Positions 1 to 4,952 are shown, counted from the stretch's first letter. The stretch is 5,096 nt of DNA from Prevotellaceae bacterium UBA5903 (GCA_002431845.1 DJEH01000082.1:1-5096); one strand, 5' to 3'. The notes: generated from the letters alone by a model not told the origin. Translations and numbers: made by a program.

Positions 1-24
1 AATTTTGAACACCTACTTACAACG

Positions 25-1095
25 TTACTTTTTTGCCTCTTCGTTATCTGTAAATCCGTTCCAACCTTGCGCTTTGAGGTCGAACTCGTTGCCGTCGCGT
101 GTGATGAGTTTGGTGCCAAGTTCGGGCTTAGTGATGTGGCCTATCACCTTAACATCTTCTATTTGCGCTATGCGTTCGTGGTCGGTAAGTGGAACGGTAA
201 AGAGCAACTCGTAGTCTTCGCCACCATTGAGTGCAGCCGTGTAAACATTAAAGTTAAACTCCTCGGCTGTGACCGCTGTTTGGTAGTCAATAGGTATGCG
301 CTCTTCGTAAATGCGGCAACCTGTGTGGCTTTGATGACAAATGTGCATGGCCTCAGACGAAAGGCCGTCGCTAATGTCCATCATGGCTGTTGGGCGGATG
401 CCCGCCTCGTGAAGTCGGCGTATGATGTCGCGACGAGCTTCGGGCTTTAAAAAGCGTTCTATCAAGTATTCGCGCCCAGCAAAATCGGGTTGTGCAGCCG
501 TTTCGGGATTGCCCTTTTGCGATTCAAAGATGCGCTTTTCGCGCTCCATCAACTGCAACCCCATGTAGGCAGCGCCCAAATTGCCGCTTACGCAAAGCAA
601 GTCGGTATCGTTGGCTCCCGAACGATAAACAATATCCTCGGCCTTGGCTTCGCCTATGCAAGTGATGCTAATAGCCAAACCAGTGAGCGACGACGATGTG
701 TCGCCACCAATGATGTCTACCCCATGACGCTCGCAAGCCAAACGTATGCCAGCATAGAGTTCGTCGATGTTTTCAACCTTTGTGCGGCGCCCCATAGCAA
801 TACTTACAAGCAGTTGGCGCGGTGTGCCATTCATGGCATAAACGTCTGAAAGGTTTACCATAGCAGCTTTATAGCCCAAGTGCTTGAGTGGGGTGTAGGT
901 GAGGTCGAAGTGTATGCCCTCCATAAGCATGTCGGTTGTAACGAGCACACGGCGATTGTCCGAAGGGGACGAAGAGTAGTTAAGAACGGCGCAATCGTCG
1001 CCCACACCGCGTAGGGTAGAGGCGTTTTGCATCTTTAGGTCTGATGTAAGGTGGCGTATGAGCCCAAACTCTCCAAGCGTAGAAATCTCTGTCAT
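25..1095 (-). CDS. thiL: Thiamine-monophosphate kinase ThiL
   Basis: ATP-dependent cytoplasmic kinase that converts thiamine monophosphate to thiamine diphosphate, the last step of thiamine diphosphate synthesis. The 356-residue product has the PurM/ThiL-fold motifs in the expected order: GVGDDCA at 30-36 (N-terminal metal/nucleotide site), TTDMLMEGIHF at 53-63, GGDT at 130-133, MMDISDGL at 238-245 and NGGEDYELLF at 290-299, ending with the ThiL-like GWNGF near 344. The length is slightly above the usual 320-350 because of a C-terminal tail rich in Glu and Lys. I chose the ATG at 1095 because the family usually begins a few residues before the LGEFGLI motif (7-13). The frame stays open upstream, and an ATG at 1125 would add ten residues, but that ATG lies against a hairpin arm. 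The barrel-protein gene lies 105 nt upstream on the same strand. No TAnnTTTG promoter or TPP riboswitch is visible in the gap, so read-through from upstream is possible. Identity is firm; the exact start is less so. Confidence 0.95.
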   Translation of the reverse strand: MTEISTLGEFGLIRHLTSDLKMQNASTLRGVGDDCAVLNYSSSPSDNRRVLVTTDMLMEGIHFDLTYTPLKHLGYKAAMVNLSDVYAMNGTPRQLLVSIAMGRRTKVENIDELYAGIRLACERHGVDIIGGDTSSSLTGLAISITCIGEAKAEDIVYRSGANDTDLLCVSGNLGAAYMGLQLMEREKRIFESQKGNPETAAQPDFAGREYLIERFLKPEARRDIIRRLHEAGIRPTAMMDISDGLSSEAMHICHQSHTGCRIYEERIPIDYQTAVTAEEFNFNVYTAALNGGEDYELLFTVPLTDHERIAQIEDVKVIGHITKPELGTKLITRDGNEFDLKAQGWNGFTDNEEAKK

Positions 1096-1112
1096 ATATA
1101 CTGAATTGAAAG

Positions 1113-1149
1113 TTGCTCTCTTCATCCACGTTAGAGGCGAAGAGAGCAA
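1113..1149 (-). repeat. 11-bp perfect inverted repeat in the thiL leader
   Basis: TTGCTCTCTTC (1113-1123) and GAAGAGAGCAA (1139-1149) are exact reverse complements separated by 15 nt. As minus-strand RNA this forms an 11-bp stem ending 17 nt before the thiL start at 1095. No U-run follows the stem, so it does not look like an intrinsic terminator. Possible roles are an RNA structure affecting thiL translation or mRNA processing, or a protein-binding dyad. An alternative in-frame ATG (1125-1123) overlaps one arm. Confidence 0.7.
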
Positions 1150-1200
1150 ATTGAATGTGTGTTAAGTAGGTGTAGTGACATGAGTAGTCACGATGTTTTT

Positions 1201-1677
1201 TTAGAAATAAAATCCAAGTCCTATGCGGGCACCCACGGTGCTCTTTTGTGAGAAGGAGTCGAGCGACATTTTGTAATAAACCGAAGGCTCAATAGTGATG
1301 TAGCGATTGATAAAAAAGGCATACCCTATCTCGATAGGTATTTGCACATCGTTGCTATTAGGGGTGTAGTGTACATAATCGGCACCTGCACCAAGGAACA
1401 CACCGCATTGGTCAAAATAGTAGCGAGCAGCCACACCAAGGCTAACATCGTCAATCTCCTTAGTATGGTCGTAAGTAACGTTGCCGCGTAGCAACAAGCA
1501 GTCGGCAGCAAAGTAGCCAGCAGATAAGTCTACCCCCATACGGAACTTCTGGTTAGAACTATACGAAAGTCCGATGCCCGACAATGAGGCACCAATATAC
1601 TTAGTCCCCTTTGAGAACTGTGCATTGGCAGATGCTGTTATGATGAACAACAAAAAGAAAAGAAGATATTTTTTCAT
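1201..1677 (-). CDS. Small outer-membrane beta-barrel protein, secreted
   Basis: Predicted outer-membrane protein of 158 residues; the specific function is unknown. Residues 1-19 form a clear Sec signal peptide: MKK, a hydrophobic stretch LLFFLLFII, then a cleavage site after SANA, before Q20. There is no lipobox cysteine. The mature part of about 139 residues alternates polar and aromatic/hydrophobic residues in short amphipathic strands (for example YIGASLSGIGLSYS, MGVDLSAGYFA, VSLGVAARYYF and VFLGAGADYVHY). It ends in GARIGLGFYF, with the terminal aromatic residue used as the BAM recognition signal. The size suits an eight-stranded barrel of the generic Bacteroidetes outer-membrane beta-barrel family. 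Cysteines at 60 and 91 could pair. It has its own full Bacteroidetes promoter at 1748-1778 and a predicted leader of about 65 nt. thiL follows 105 nt downstream without a clear terminator. Localisation is well supported; ligand or substrate cannot be read from the sequence. Confidence 0.85.
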   Translation of the reverse strand: MKKYLLFFLLFIITASANAQFSKGTKYIGASLSGIGLSYSSNQKFRMGVDLSAGYFAADCLLLRGNVTYDHTKEIDDVSLGVAARYYFDQCGVFLGAGADYVHYTPNSNDVQIPIEIGYAFFINRYITIEPSVYYKMSLDSFSQKSTVGARIGLGFYF

Positions 1678-1724
1678 GTAACGTGAGAATATGTATAATG
1701 ATAAAGTTTAATTCCAATAAAATT

Positions 1725-1737
1725 GCTGAGCCGCAGC
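1725..1737 (-). other. Short hairpin at the 5' end of the barrel-protein mRNA
   Basis: GCTG (1725-1728) and CAGC (1734-1737) can pair around a 5-nt loop. With transcription predicted to start near 1742, the hairpin would begin about 5 nt from the 5' end. 5'-terminal stem-loops of this kind stabilise some outer-membrane-protein mRNAs in other bacteria, such as ompA of E. coli. That role here is an inference, and a four-base-pair stem is weak. Confidence 0.3.
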
Positions 1738-1747
1738 CTATCTTATG

Positions 1748-1778
1748 CAAAGATAGTGCAAGCAATGCATTACACAAA
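1748..1778 (-). promoter_or_regulatory. Bacteroidetes-type promoter of the barrel-protein gene
   Basis: Read on the minus strand, TTTG (1778-1775) is followed by exactly 19 nt and then TATCTTTG (1755-1748). This matches the TTTG-N19-TAnnTTTG form recognised by the primary sigma factor of Bacteroidetes (sigma-ABfr). Transcription should start near 1742-1743, giving a leader of about 65 nt. It lies downstream of the AraC-type gene's stop at 1821, so the barrel gene can be transcribed independently. Confidence 0.85.
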
Positions 1779-1820
1779 GCGTTGCTCTATGGTTTAGTTA
1801 TTTTTATGATATGAAGGGCA

Positions 1821-2237
1821 TTACTCAGCGTCAAACTGAATGTTTTTTCGGTAAACTTGTGGCGAACAACCATACATCCTTTTAAACACATTGTAAAAAC
1901 CTTGACGCGAAGTATAGCCTGCCATAAAAGCCATATCCTCAATGGTCATGTGTTGGCAATTAGCAGTATGCATCATGCGCATCACACTATTCATCCTCAT
2001 AAGGCTTATAAATTGGTTATATTTATAACCCGTGCATTTAAAGATGCTGGCTATAACGTATCTTCGCGGAATGTTAAGCTCTTCGGCCAATTGCGATAGG
2101 GTGTAATGAGGGCTACGATAGCGGTTTTTCTTTTTGAGATGTTTCTCTATTATCTCAAACAAATCTTCGGCACGTGTTTGGCTAAACCTCTTGCAATAGG
2201 TAGCGGTGTATGTATGTTCTGGTTCGTTCTTTTCCAT
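1821..2237 (-). CDS. Stand-alone AraC/XylS-type HTH transcription regulator
   Basis: DNA-binding protein of 138 residues, nearly all of it the double helix-turn-helix domain of the AraC family (about residues 24-132). The first HTH covers YTLSQLAEELNIPRRYVIASIF (45-66, split here as YTLSQLAEELN and IPRRYVIASIF). The second covers MTIEDMAFMAGYTSRQGFYN (97-116), followed by the conserved VFKRMYGCSPQVYRK (117-131). There is no ligand-binding or receiver domain; the first 23 residues are polar and show no recognisable fold. The effector and targets are therefore unknown, and activity may be set by expression level or by a partner protein. I chose ATG 2237 because a -7 element (2250-2257) sits just upstream and would exclude the farther in-frame ATG at 2261. 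It lies on the same strand as the barrel-protein gene, 143 nt upstream of it, but that gene has its own promoter. Whether it regulates that neighbour is only a guess from position. Confidence 0.88.
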   Translation of the reverse strand: MEKNEPEHTYTATYCKRFSQTRAEDLFEIIEKHLKKKNRYRSPHYTLSQLAEELNIPRRYVIASIFKCTGYKYNQFISLMRMNSVMRMMHTANCQHMTIEDMAFMAGYTSRQGFYNVFKRMYGCSPQVYRKNIQFDAE

Positions 2238-2249
2238 AATTACAAGTTG

Positions 2250-2257
2250 CAAATGTA
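2250..2257 (-). promoter_or_regulatory. Putative -7 element of the AraC-type regulator gene
   Basis: On the minus strand this reads TACATTTG, a match to TAnnTTTG. At the expected 19-nt distance upstream the sequence is CTTA, not TTTG, so there is no good -33 element. Transcription would start near 2244, leaving only about 7-8 nt before the ATG at 2237, an unusually short leader. Confidence 0.5.
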
Positions 2258-2316
2258 GCAAAAAAACTTCACTAAGTAAGCATATTTAAAAGGTTGATGC
2301 ATTGTAGCTTTGCACC

Positions 2317-2363
2317 AAAAAAAAGGTTGGCTATACCTCACGATTGTGAGTGTATAGCCAACC
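2317..2363 (-). terminator. Intrinsic terminator downstream of hsp20
   Basis: A perfect 12-bp stem (GGTTGGCTATAC at 2325-2336 with GTATAGCCAACC at 2352-2363) continues, after a single bulged T at 2351, into a 5-bp stem CTCAC/GTGAG with a GATT loop at 2342-2345. On the minus strand the hairpin is followed directly by eight T residues (complement of 2317-2324). The other side has no T-run, so it works in one direction. It ends the hsp20 transcript and insulates the AraC-type gene, whose putative promoter lies just beyond. Confidence 0.92.
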
Positions 2364-2418
2364 CGTTAGCCTTAATCAGTAAATATGATTACCGATTTAA
2401 ACTACCAATATAAAGTTT

Positions 2419-2835
2419 CTATTTAACTTCTATAGCATGAGCCACTTTAGTCTCAGAAGGAGTGAGTTTAGGCAATTCAATTTCGAGAACACCATCTTTA
2501 ACTTCGGCTGCAATCTTAGTTTTGTCTACATCATCAGGCAATACCAAGGTTTGTTGGAATTTAGTGTAATTAAACTCGCGGCGTAAGTACTTCTTGCTCT
2601 TCTTTTCCTCCTTATTAGACTTTTCCATGTTGATAACCAAGTCGCCATCGTTGTTGATGTGGATGTTGAAGTCGCTCTTTGTCATACCAGGAGCTGCAAG
2701 CTCTATGGAGTAACTTTTTTCGTCCTCGGCTACGTTGATTGAAGGAGCTGTAGCGTTGGCACGTGGCATATAGTTGTTATCAAAGAAATCGCTGAATACG
2801 TTAGGAAGCCAATCTTGTGAATAATGCATTGACAT
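2419..2835 (-). CDS. Hsp20/alpha-crystallin small heat-shock protein
   Basis: ATP-independent cytoplasmic holdase chaperone that forms oligomers and holds unfolding proteins for DnaK/ClpB refolding. The 138-residue product has a short N-terminal arm (1-29, with W9, F14, F17 and F18), then the alpha-crystallin domain (about 30-125). That domain starts at APSINVAEDEKSYSIELAAPGM, given here as APSINVAEDEK plus SYSIELAAPGM, and ends with the family signature DGVLEIELPK (114-123). The C-terminal tail carries an I-x-V motif (I135, V137), the usual contact for oligomer assembly. The length is normal for bacterial class A Hsp20. ATG 2835 is used; ATG 2829 (third codon) is an equal alternative, and neither has a clear Shine-Dalgarno sequence. 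It diverges from ferritin. Its upstream region has an exact sigma-54-type promoter (2928-2943) and no TAnnTTTG element on this strand. A strong terminator ends the transcript, so it appears monocistronic. Confidence 0.95.
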   Translation of the reverse strand: MSMHYSQDWLPNVFSDFFDNNYMPRANATAPSINVAEDEKSYSIELAAPGMTKSDFNIHINNDGDLVINMEKSNKEEKKSKKYLRREFNYTKFQQTLVLPDDVDKTKIAAEVKDGVLEIELPKLTPSETKVAHAIEVK

Positions 2836-2890
2836 AGTAAATATTATTTTAATGTTTTTATTGTTTATCAGTTGTTTATTTTTTATGTTT

Positions 2891-2912
2891 GCACTCGATG
2901 TTGTTCAAGTGC
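2891..2912 (-). other. Hairpin at the 5' end of the predicted hsp20 leader
   Basis: In minus-strand RNA, GCACUUG pairs with CGAGUGC (one G-U pair) to give a 7-bp stem with an 8-nt loop, starting about 5 nt after the predicted start site at 2917. An overlapping alternative, TGTTC/GAACA around 6 nt (2902-2917), uses the same bases, so the two are mutually exclusive. This may matter for mRNA stability or temperature sensing, but no known thermometer class is recognised. Confidence 0.35.
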
Positions 2913-2927
2913 GAACACCCTATAAAG

Positions 2928-2943
2928 TGCAAAGCGCGTGCCA
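2928..2943 (-). promoter_or_regulatory. Sigma-54 (-24/-12) promoter of hsp20
   Basis: The minus strand reads TTGGCACGCGCTTTGCA at 2944-2928. This fits the RpoN consensus TGGCACG-N4-TTGCA at every fixed position, with GG and GC separated by the required 10 nt. Transcription would start near 2917, giving a leader of about 82 nt to the ATG at 2835. No CAAAnnTA (the minus-strand view of TAnnTTTG) occurs anywhere in 2836-3092, which makes this the only evident promoter for hsp20. Expression would then need an enhancer-binding AAA+ activator. The match is seen directly; use in vivo is an inference. Confidence 0.8.
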
Positions 2944-2977
2944 ACGCTTTTAAAAGGTTTTTGTAAGTAATAAAGAT

Positions 2978-2990
2978 TGACTTTTTGTCA
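2978..2990. promoter_or_regulatory. TGAC-N5-GTCA dyad, possible activator site
   Basis: TGAC (2978-2981) and GTCA (2987-2990) flank five T residues. The centre is about 67 bp upstream of the predicted sigma-54 start of hsp20, a plausible though close position for an enhancer-binding protein. It also lies upstream of the ferritin -7 element, so it could serve both genes. A weaker dyad with a similar core, TGAC-N8-GTC, lies at 3041-3055. Confidence 0.35.
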
Positions 2991-3021
2991 GTGGAATATA
3001 GCGGCTGGCGAAAAAATGTCT

Positions 3022-3029
3022 TATATTTG
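3022..3029 (+). promoter_or_regulatory. Putative -7 element of the ferritin gene
   Basis: TATATTTG matches TAnnTTTG. No TTTG lies 19 nt upstream, so the -33 element is weak or missing. Transcription would start near 3034-3035, giving a leader of about 58 nt. Another TAnnTTTG match (TATGTTTG, 2884-2891) lies farther upstream on the same strand and is less likely because its leader would be about 195 nt. Confidence 0.55.
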
Positions 3030-3092
3030 CATTTGTAGGCTGACAATAATTAGTCGGTAACGAAACATTTTATCAAAATAACATATACTATT

Positions 3093-3614
3093 ATGCTTAA
3101 CAAAAAAATAGAACAAGCTCTTAACGAGCAAATAAATGCAGAATTTTGGTCGGCATACCTTTATCTTTCAATGTCTGCATGGTGTGCAGCACAGGGCAAA
3201 CTAGGCATGGCCAATTGGTTTGAAGTGCAGTTTAACGAAGAGCAAGACCATGCTCGCATACTTTTTAACTACGTTATTCAGCGTGGCGGCAGAGTGCAAC
3301 TAAAGCCTATTGCCGAGGTTCCAACCGAATGGCAGTCAGAGCTTGACGTGTTTCAATCTACGCTTAAACACGAACAACACGTAACAAGTTTAATCAACAA
3401 CCTCTACGCTCTTACGCAAACCGAAATTGATTTTGCCACACAAAGCATGCTTAAATGGTTTATTGACGAACAAGTTGAGGAGGAAGAAAATGCTCAAAAC
3501 ATCATTGACAACATCAAGATGCTCGATGGCAATGGCTACGGAATGTTTATGCTCGACAAAGACCTTGCTGCACGCACCTACACACAGGCTGCTCCGCTTG
3601 CAACTAAGGCATAA
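3093..3614 (+). CDS. ftnA: Bacterial non-heme ferritin (FtnA type)
   Basis: Iron-storage protein that oxidises Fe(II) at a di-iron ferroxidase centre and stores ferric mineral inside a 24-subunit cytoplasmic shell. The 173-residue four-helix-bundle product has all ferroxidase ligands at the positions known from E. coli FtnA: E17, E50, H53, E94, Q127 and E130. The third-site residues E49, E126 and E129, typical of bacterial FtnA, are also present. Y24, next to the centre, is conserved. Bacterioferritin's haem-binding methionine pattern and Dps length and motifs are not seen, so this is a true ferritin. The start at ATG 3093 gives MLNKKIEQALNEQINAE, the usual family N-terminus; no Shine-Dalgarno sequence is visible. 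It is transcribed away from hsp20 and toward mnmA, with a hairpin region and a bidirectional terminator after the stop. Control by a Fur box could not be recognised. The symbol may be ftn in some annotations. Confidence 0.96.
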   Translation: MLNKKIEQALNEQINAEFWSAYLYLSMSAWCAAQGKLGMANWFEVQFNEEQDHARILFNYVIQRGGRVQLKPIAEVPTEWQSELDVFQSTLKHEQHVTSLINNLYALTQTEIDFATQSMLKWFIDEQVEEEENAQNIIDNIKMLDGNGYGMFMLDKDLAARTYTQAAPLATKA

Positions 3615-3645
3615 ATGCGGTTGATAAACATAAAAGATAAATAAT

Positions 3646-3706
3646 TAGGTGTTCAAATTCATATCAATTAATGTTGGACATAAATTAATTTAATTTTTAA
3701 CACCTA
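3646..3706. repeat. 61-nt imperfect palindrome 3' of ferritin
   Basis: TAGGTGTT (3646-3653) is the exact reverse complement of AACACCTA (3699-3706). Inside these, AAATT (3655-3659) pairs with AATTT (3692-3696), and AATTAAT (3666-3672) pairs with ATTAATT (3684-3690), for about 20 bp in total. The ends resemble sequences just after the thiL stop. It may be a long 3'-UTR hairpin or a small inverted-repeat element. No target-site duplication is visible at its edges. Confidence 0.55.
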
Positions 3707-3711
3707 CTGAC

Positions 3712-3762
3712 AATAAAGGCCTGGCAATTATTCTATATCAGAACGATTGTCAAGCCTTTATT
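3712..3762. terminator. Bidirectional terminator between ferritin and mnmA
   Basis: The arms AATAAAGGCCTGGCAAT (3712-3728) and ATTGTCAAGCCTTTATT (3746-3762) form a 17-bp stem with two imperfect positions. On either strand one of these is a G-U wobble and the other an A-C mismatch. The 17-nt loop can add a 4-bp stem (TTCT/AGAA). Both strands end the stem in a T-rich CCTTTATT. It sits between convergent genes and can serve both. Confidence 0.8.
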
Positions 3763-3789
3763 ATATGTCGTGAGTAGTGTTAGTTGTGC

Positions 3790-4866
3790 TTAAAATCTTA
3801 TCTCACCACTACCGGCACATATCTTGCCATCGGCTGTGTAGAGCACACCAAACTGCCCTGGGGCTATGCCTTGAACGGGTGTTTCTGAAGTAATAAGAAA
3901 ACGCCCATCGGCTTGGCGCACCATGTGTCCGGGGCGCGGACGCTCTGTATGGCGAATTTTAAACAATAGGTCGGTTTCTTCGGCACCATGCCAAGGGTCG
4001 GCTGTGACAAAGTGGAAACCCGTTAGGTGAAACTCATTGCCATACAAGCCGTGACACGCATCGGTGTGTGATACGTACACGATGTTTTTTTCGATATCTT
4101 TGTCTGTAACAAACCACGGACCACCGCCTAATCCCAGACCCTTGCGTTGCCCCACGGTGTGGAACCAAAAGCCCTTATGTTTGCCAATAATCTTGCCCGT
4201 TTCGCGTTCTATTACGTTGCCTTCGCGTTCGCCAAGCAGCAGGCGCAAGTAGTCGTTGTAGTTAATTTTACCCAAAAAACAAATGCCTTGGCTGTCTTTG
4301 CGGTGAGCTGGCGCAAGGTGTTCGCGGTCGGCTATCTCGCGCACCTCGTGCTTGAGCAAATGGCCTATTGGGAAGCAGAGCTTAGATGCTTGCAAGTCGG
4401 TTAGTTGCGAAAGAAAGTCCGATTGGTCTTTCACAGGGTCGGGCGCGGGAGCTAAATATAGTTGTCCGCTCTCGTCGTGATAGGTTTGTGCATAATGTCC
4501 CGTTGCAATGTAGTCGTAGGCATAACCAGCCTTTTCTTCAAAAGCACCAAACTTAATTAGTCGGTTGCACATTACGTCGGGGTTGGGCGTTAGTCCGCGT
4601 TTTACTCTCTCTACTATATAGGCTGTCACACGATCGTGATACTCTTGTTGTAGGTCAATAATGTCGAGATGCAGACCATATCGCTTGGCTGTAAGTGTTG
4701 AGAGTTCTATATCCTCTTCGGCACTGCAACTTGTGCCTTCGCCTTGCATACCTATCTTTATATAAAACAAGTCGGGCTTTATGCCTTGCTCACAAAGCAT
4801 GTGGCAAGCTACAGCACTATCTACTCCGCCCGAAATCAAAAGCGAATATTTCTTGTTATCTTGCAT
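3790..4866 (-). CDS. mnmA: tRNA-specific 2-thiouridylase MnmA
   Basis: Cytoplasmic enzyme that uses ATP and persulfide sulfur to make the 2-thiouridine at the wobble base U34 of tRNA Lys, Glu and Gln. The 358-residue product, normal for the family, has the PP-loop SGGVDS (12-17) for ATP adenylation and NPDVMCN (95-101) with the first catalytic cysteine C100. It also has DQSDFLSQL (147-155), the second catalytic cysteine C196 in KDSQGICFLG (190-199), and the GQRKGLGLGG loop (239-248). The C-terminal beta-barrel part includes RHTERPRPG (305-313) and PVQGIAPGQFGVLY (330-343), and the protein ends IRF. Both catalytic cysteines are present, so the enzyme should be active. The start is at ATG 4866, directly before the PP-loop domain; a -7 element lies at 4945-4952. 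It is convergent with ferritin and shares its terminator. Bacteroidetes may carry more than one mnmA-like gene, so this could be one of two paralogues. Confidence 0.95.
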   Translation of the reverse strand: MQDNKKYSLLISGGVDSAVACHMLCEQGIKPDLFYIKIGMQGEGTSCSAEEDIELSTLTAKRYGLHLDIIDLQQEYHDRVTAYIVERVKRGLTPNPDVMCNRLIKFGAFEEKAGYAYDYIATGHYAQTYHDESGQLYLAPAPDPVKDQSDFLSQLTDLQASKLCFPIGHLLKHEVREIADREHLAPAHRKDSQGICFLGKINYNDYLRLLLGEREGNVIERETGKIIGKHKGFWFHTVGQRKGLGLGGGPWFVTDKDIEKNIVYVSHTDACHGLYGNEFHLTGFHFVTADPWHGAEETDLLFKIRHTERPRPGHMVRQADGRFLITSETPVQGIAPGQFGVLYTADGKICAGSGEIRF

Positions 4867-4944
4867 ATATCTTATTAATGTCTACAAAGTTCTTTCTTTA
4901 AGTTGCTCTTGCGTATTGTTATGCGTTAAAAGCAAACTTTTAGG

Positions 4945-4952
4945 CAAAGGTA
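4945..4952 (-). promoter_or_regulatory. Putative -7 element of mnmA
   Basis: On the minus strand this reads TACCTTTG, a good TAnnTTTG match. The -33 position 19 nt upstream reads CTCA, not TTTG. The predicted start near 4939-4940 gives a leader of about 73 nt to the ATG at 4866. Confidence 0.55.

Noticed and set aside
67..849. Plus-strand open frames opposite thiL (67-450 and 490-849)
   Set aside because: They are antisense to a complete, motif-bearing thiL. Their translations show no recognisable domain and no promoter.
1096..1200. TPP riboswitch upstream of thiL
   Set aside because: The conserved CTGAGA and the GAT...GGATAATGCCAGC-type core are absent, and the 105-nt gap shows only simple inverted repeats.
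1326..1511. 61-residue minus-strand frame inside the barrel-protein gene
   Set aside because: It overlaps a gene with a clear signal peptide and a barrel C-terminus, in another frame, and its Leu/Thr-rich translation looks like a frame shadow.
2373..2391. TAATCA-N7-TGATTA inverted repeat downstream of the hsp20 stop
   Set aside because: Six-base AT-rich arms are expected by chance. It lies between the hsp20 stop and its strong terminator, with no further support.
2748..2766. Second sigma-54-like TTGGCACG on the plus strand inside hsp20
   Set aside because: There is no TTGC at the -12 spacing and it lies inside coding sequence.
3427..3624. Plus-strand frame overlapping the end of ferritin
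   Set aside because: Ferritin is intact with all ligands in its own frame, so there is no frameshift to explain and this is a shadow.
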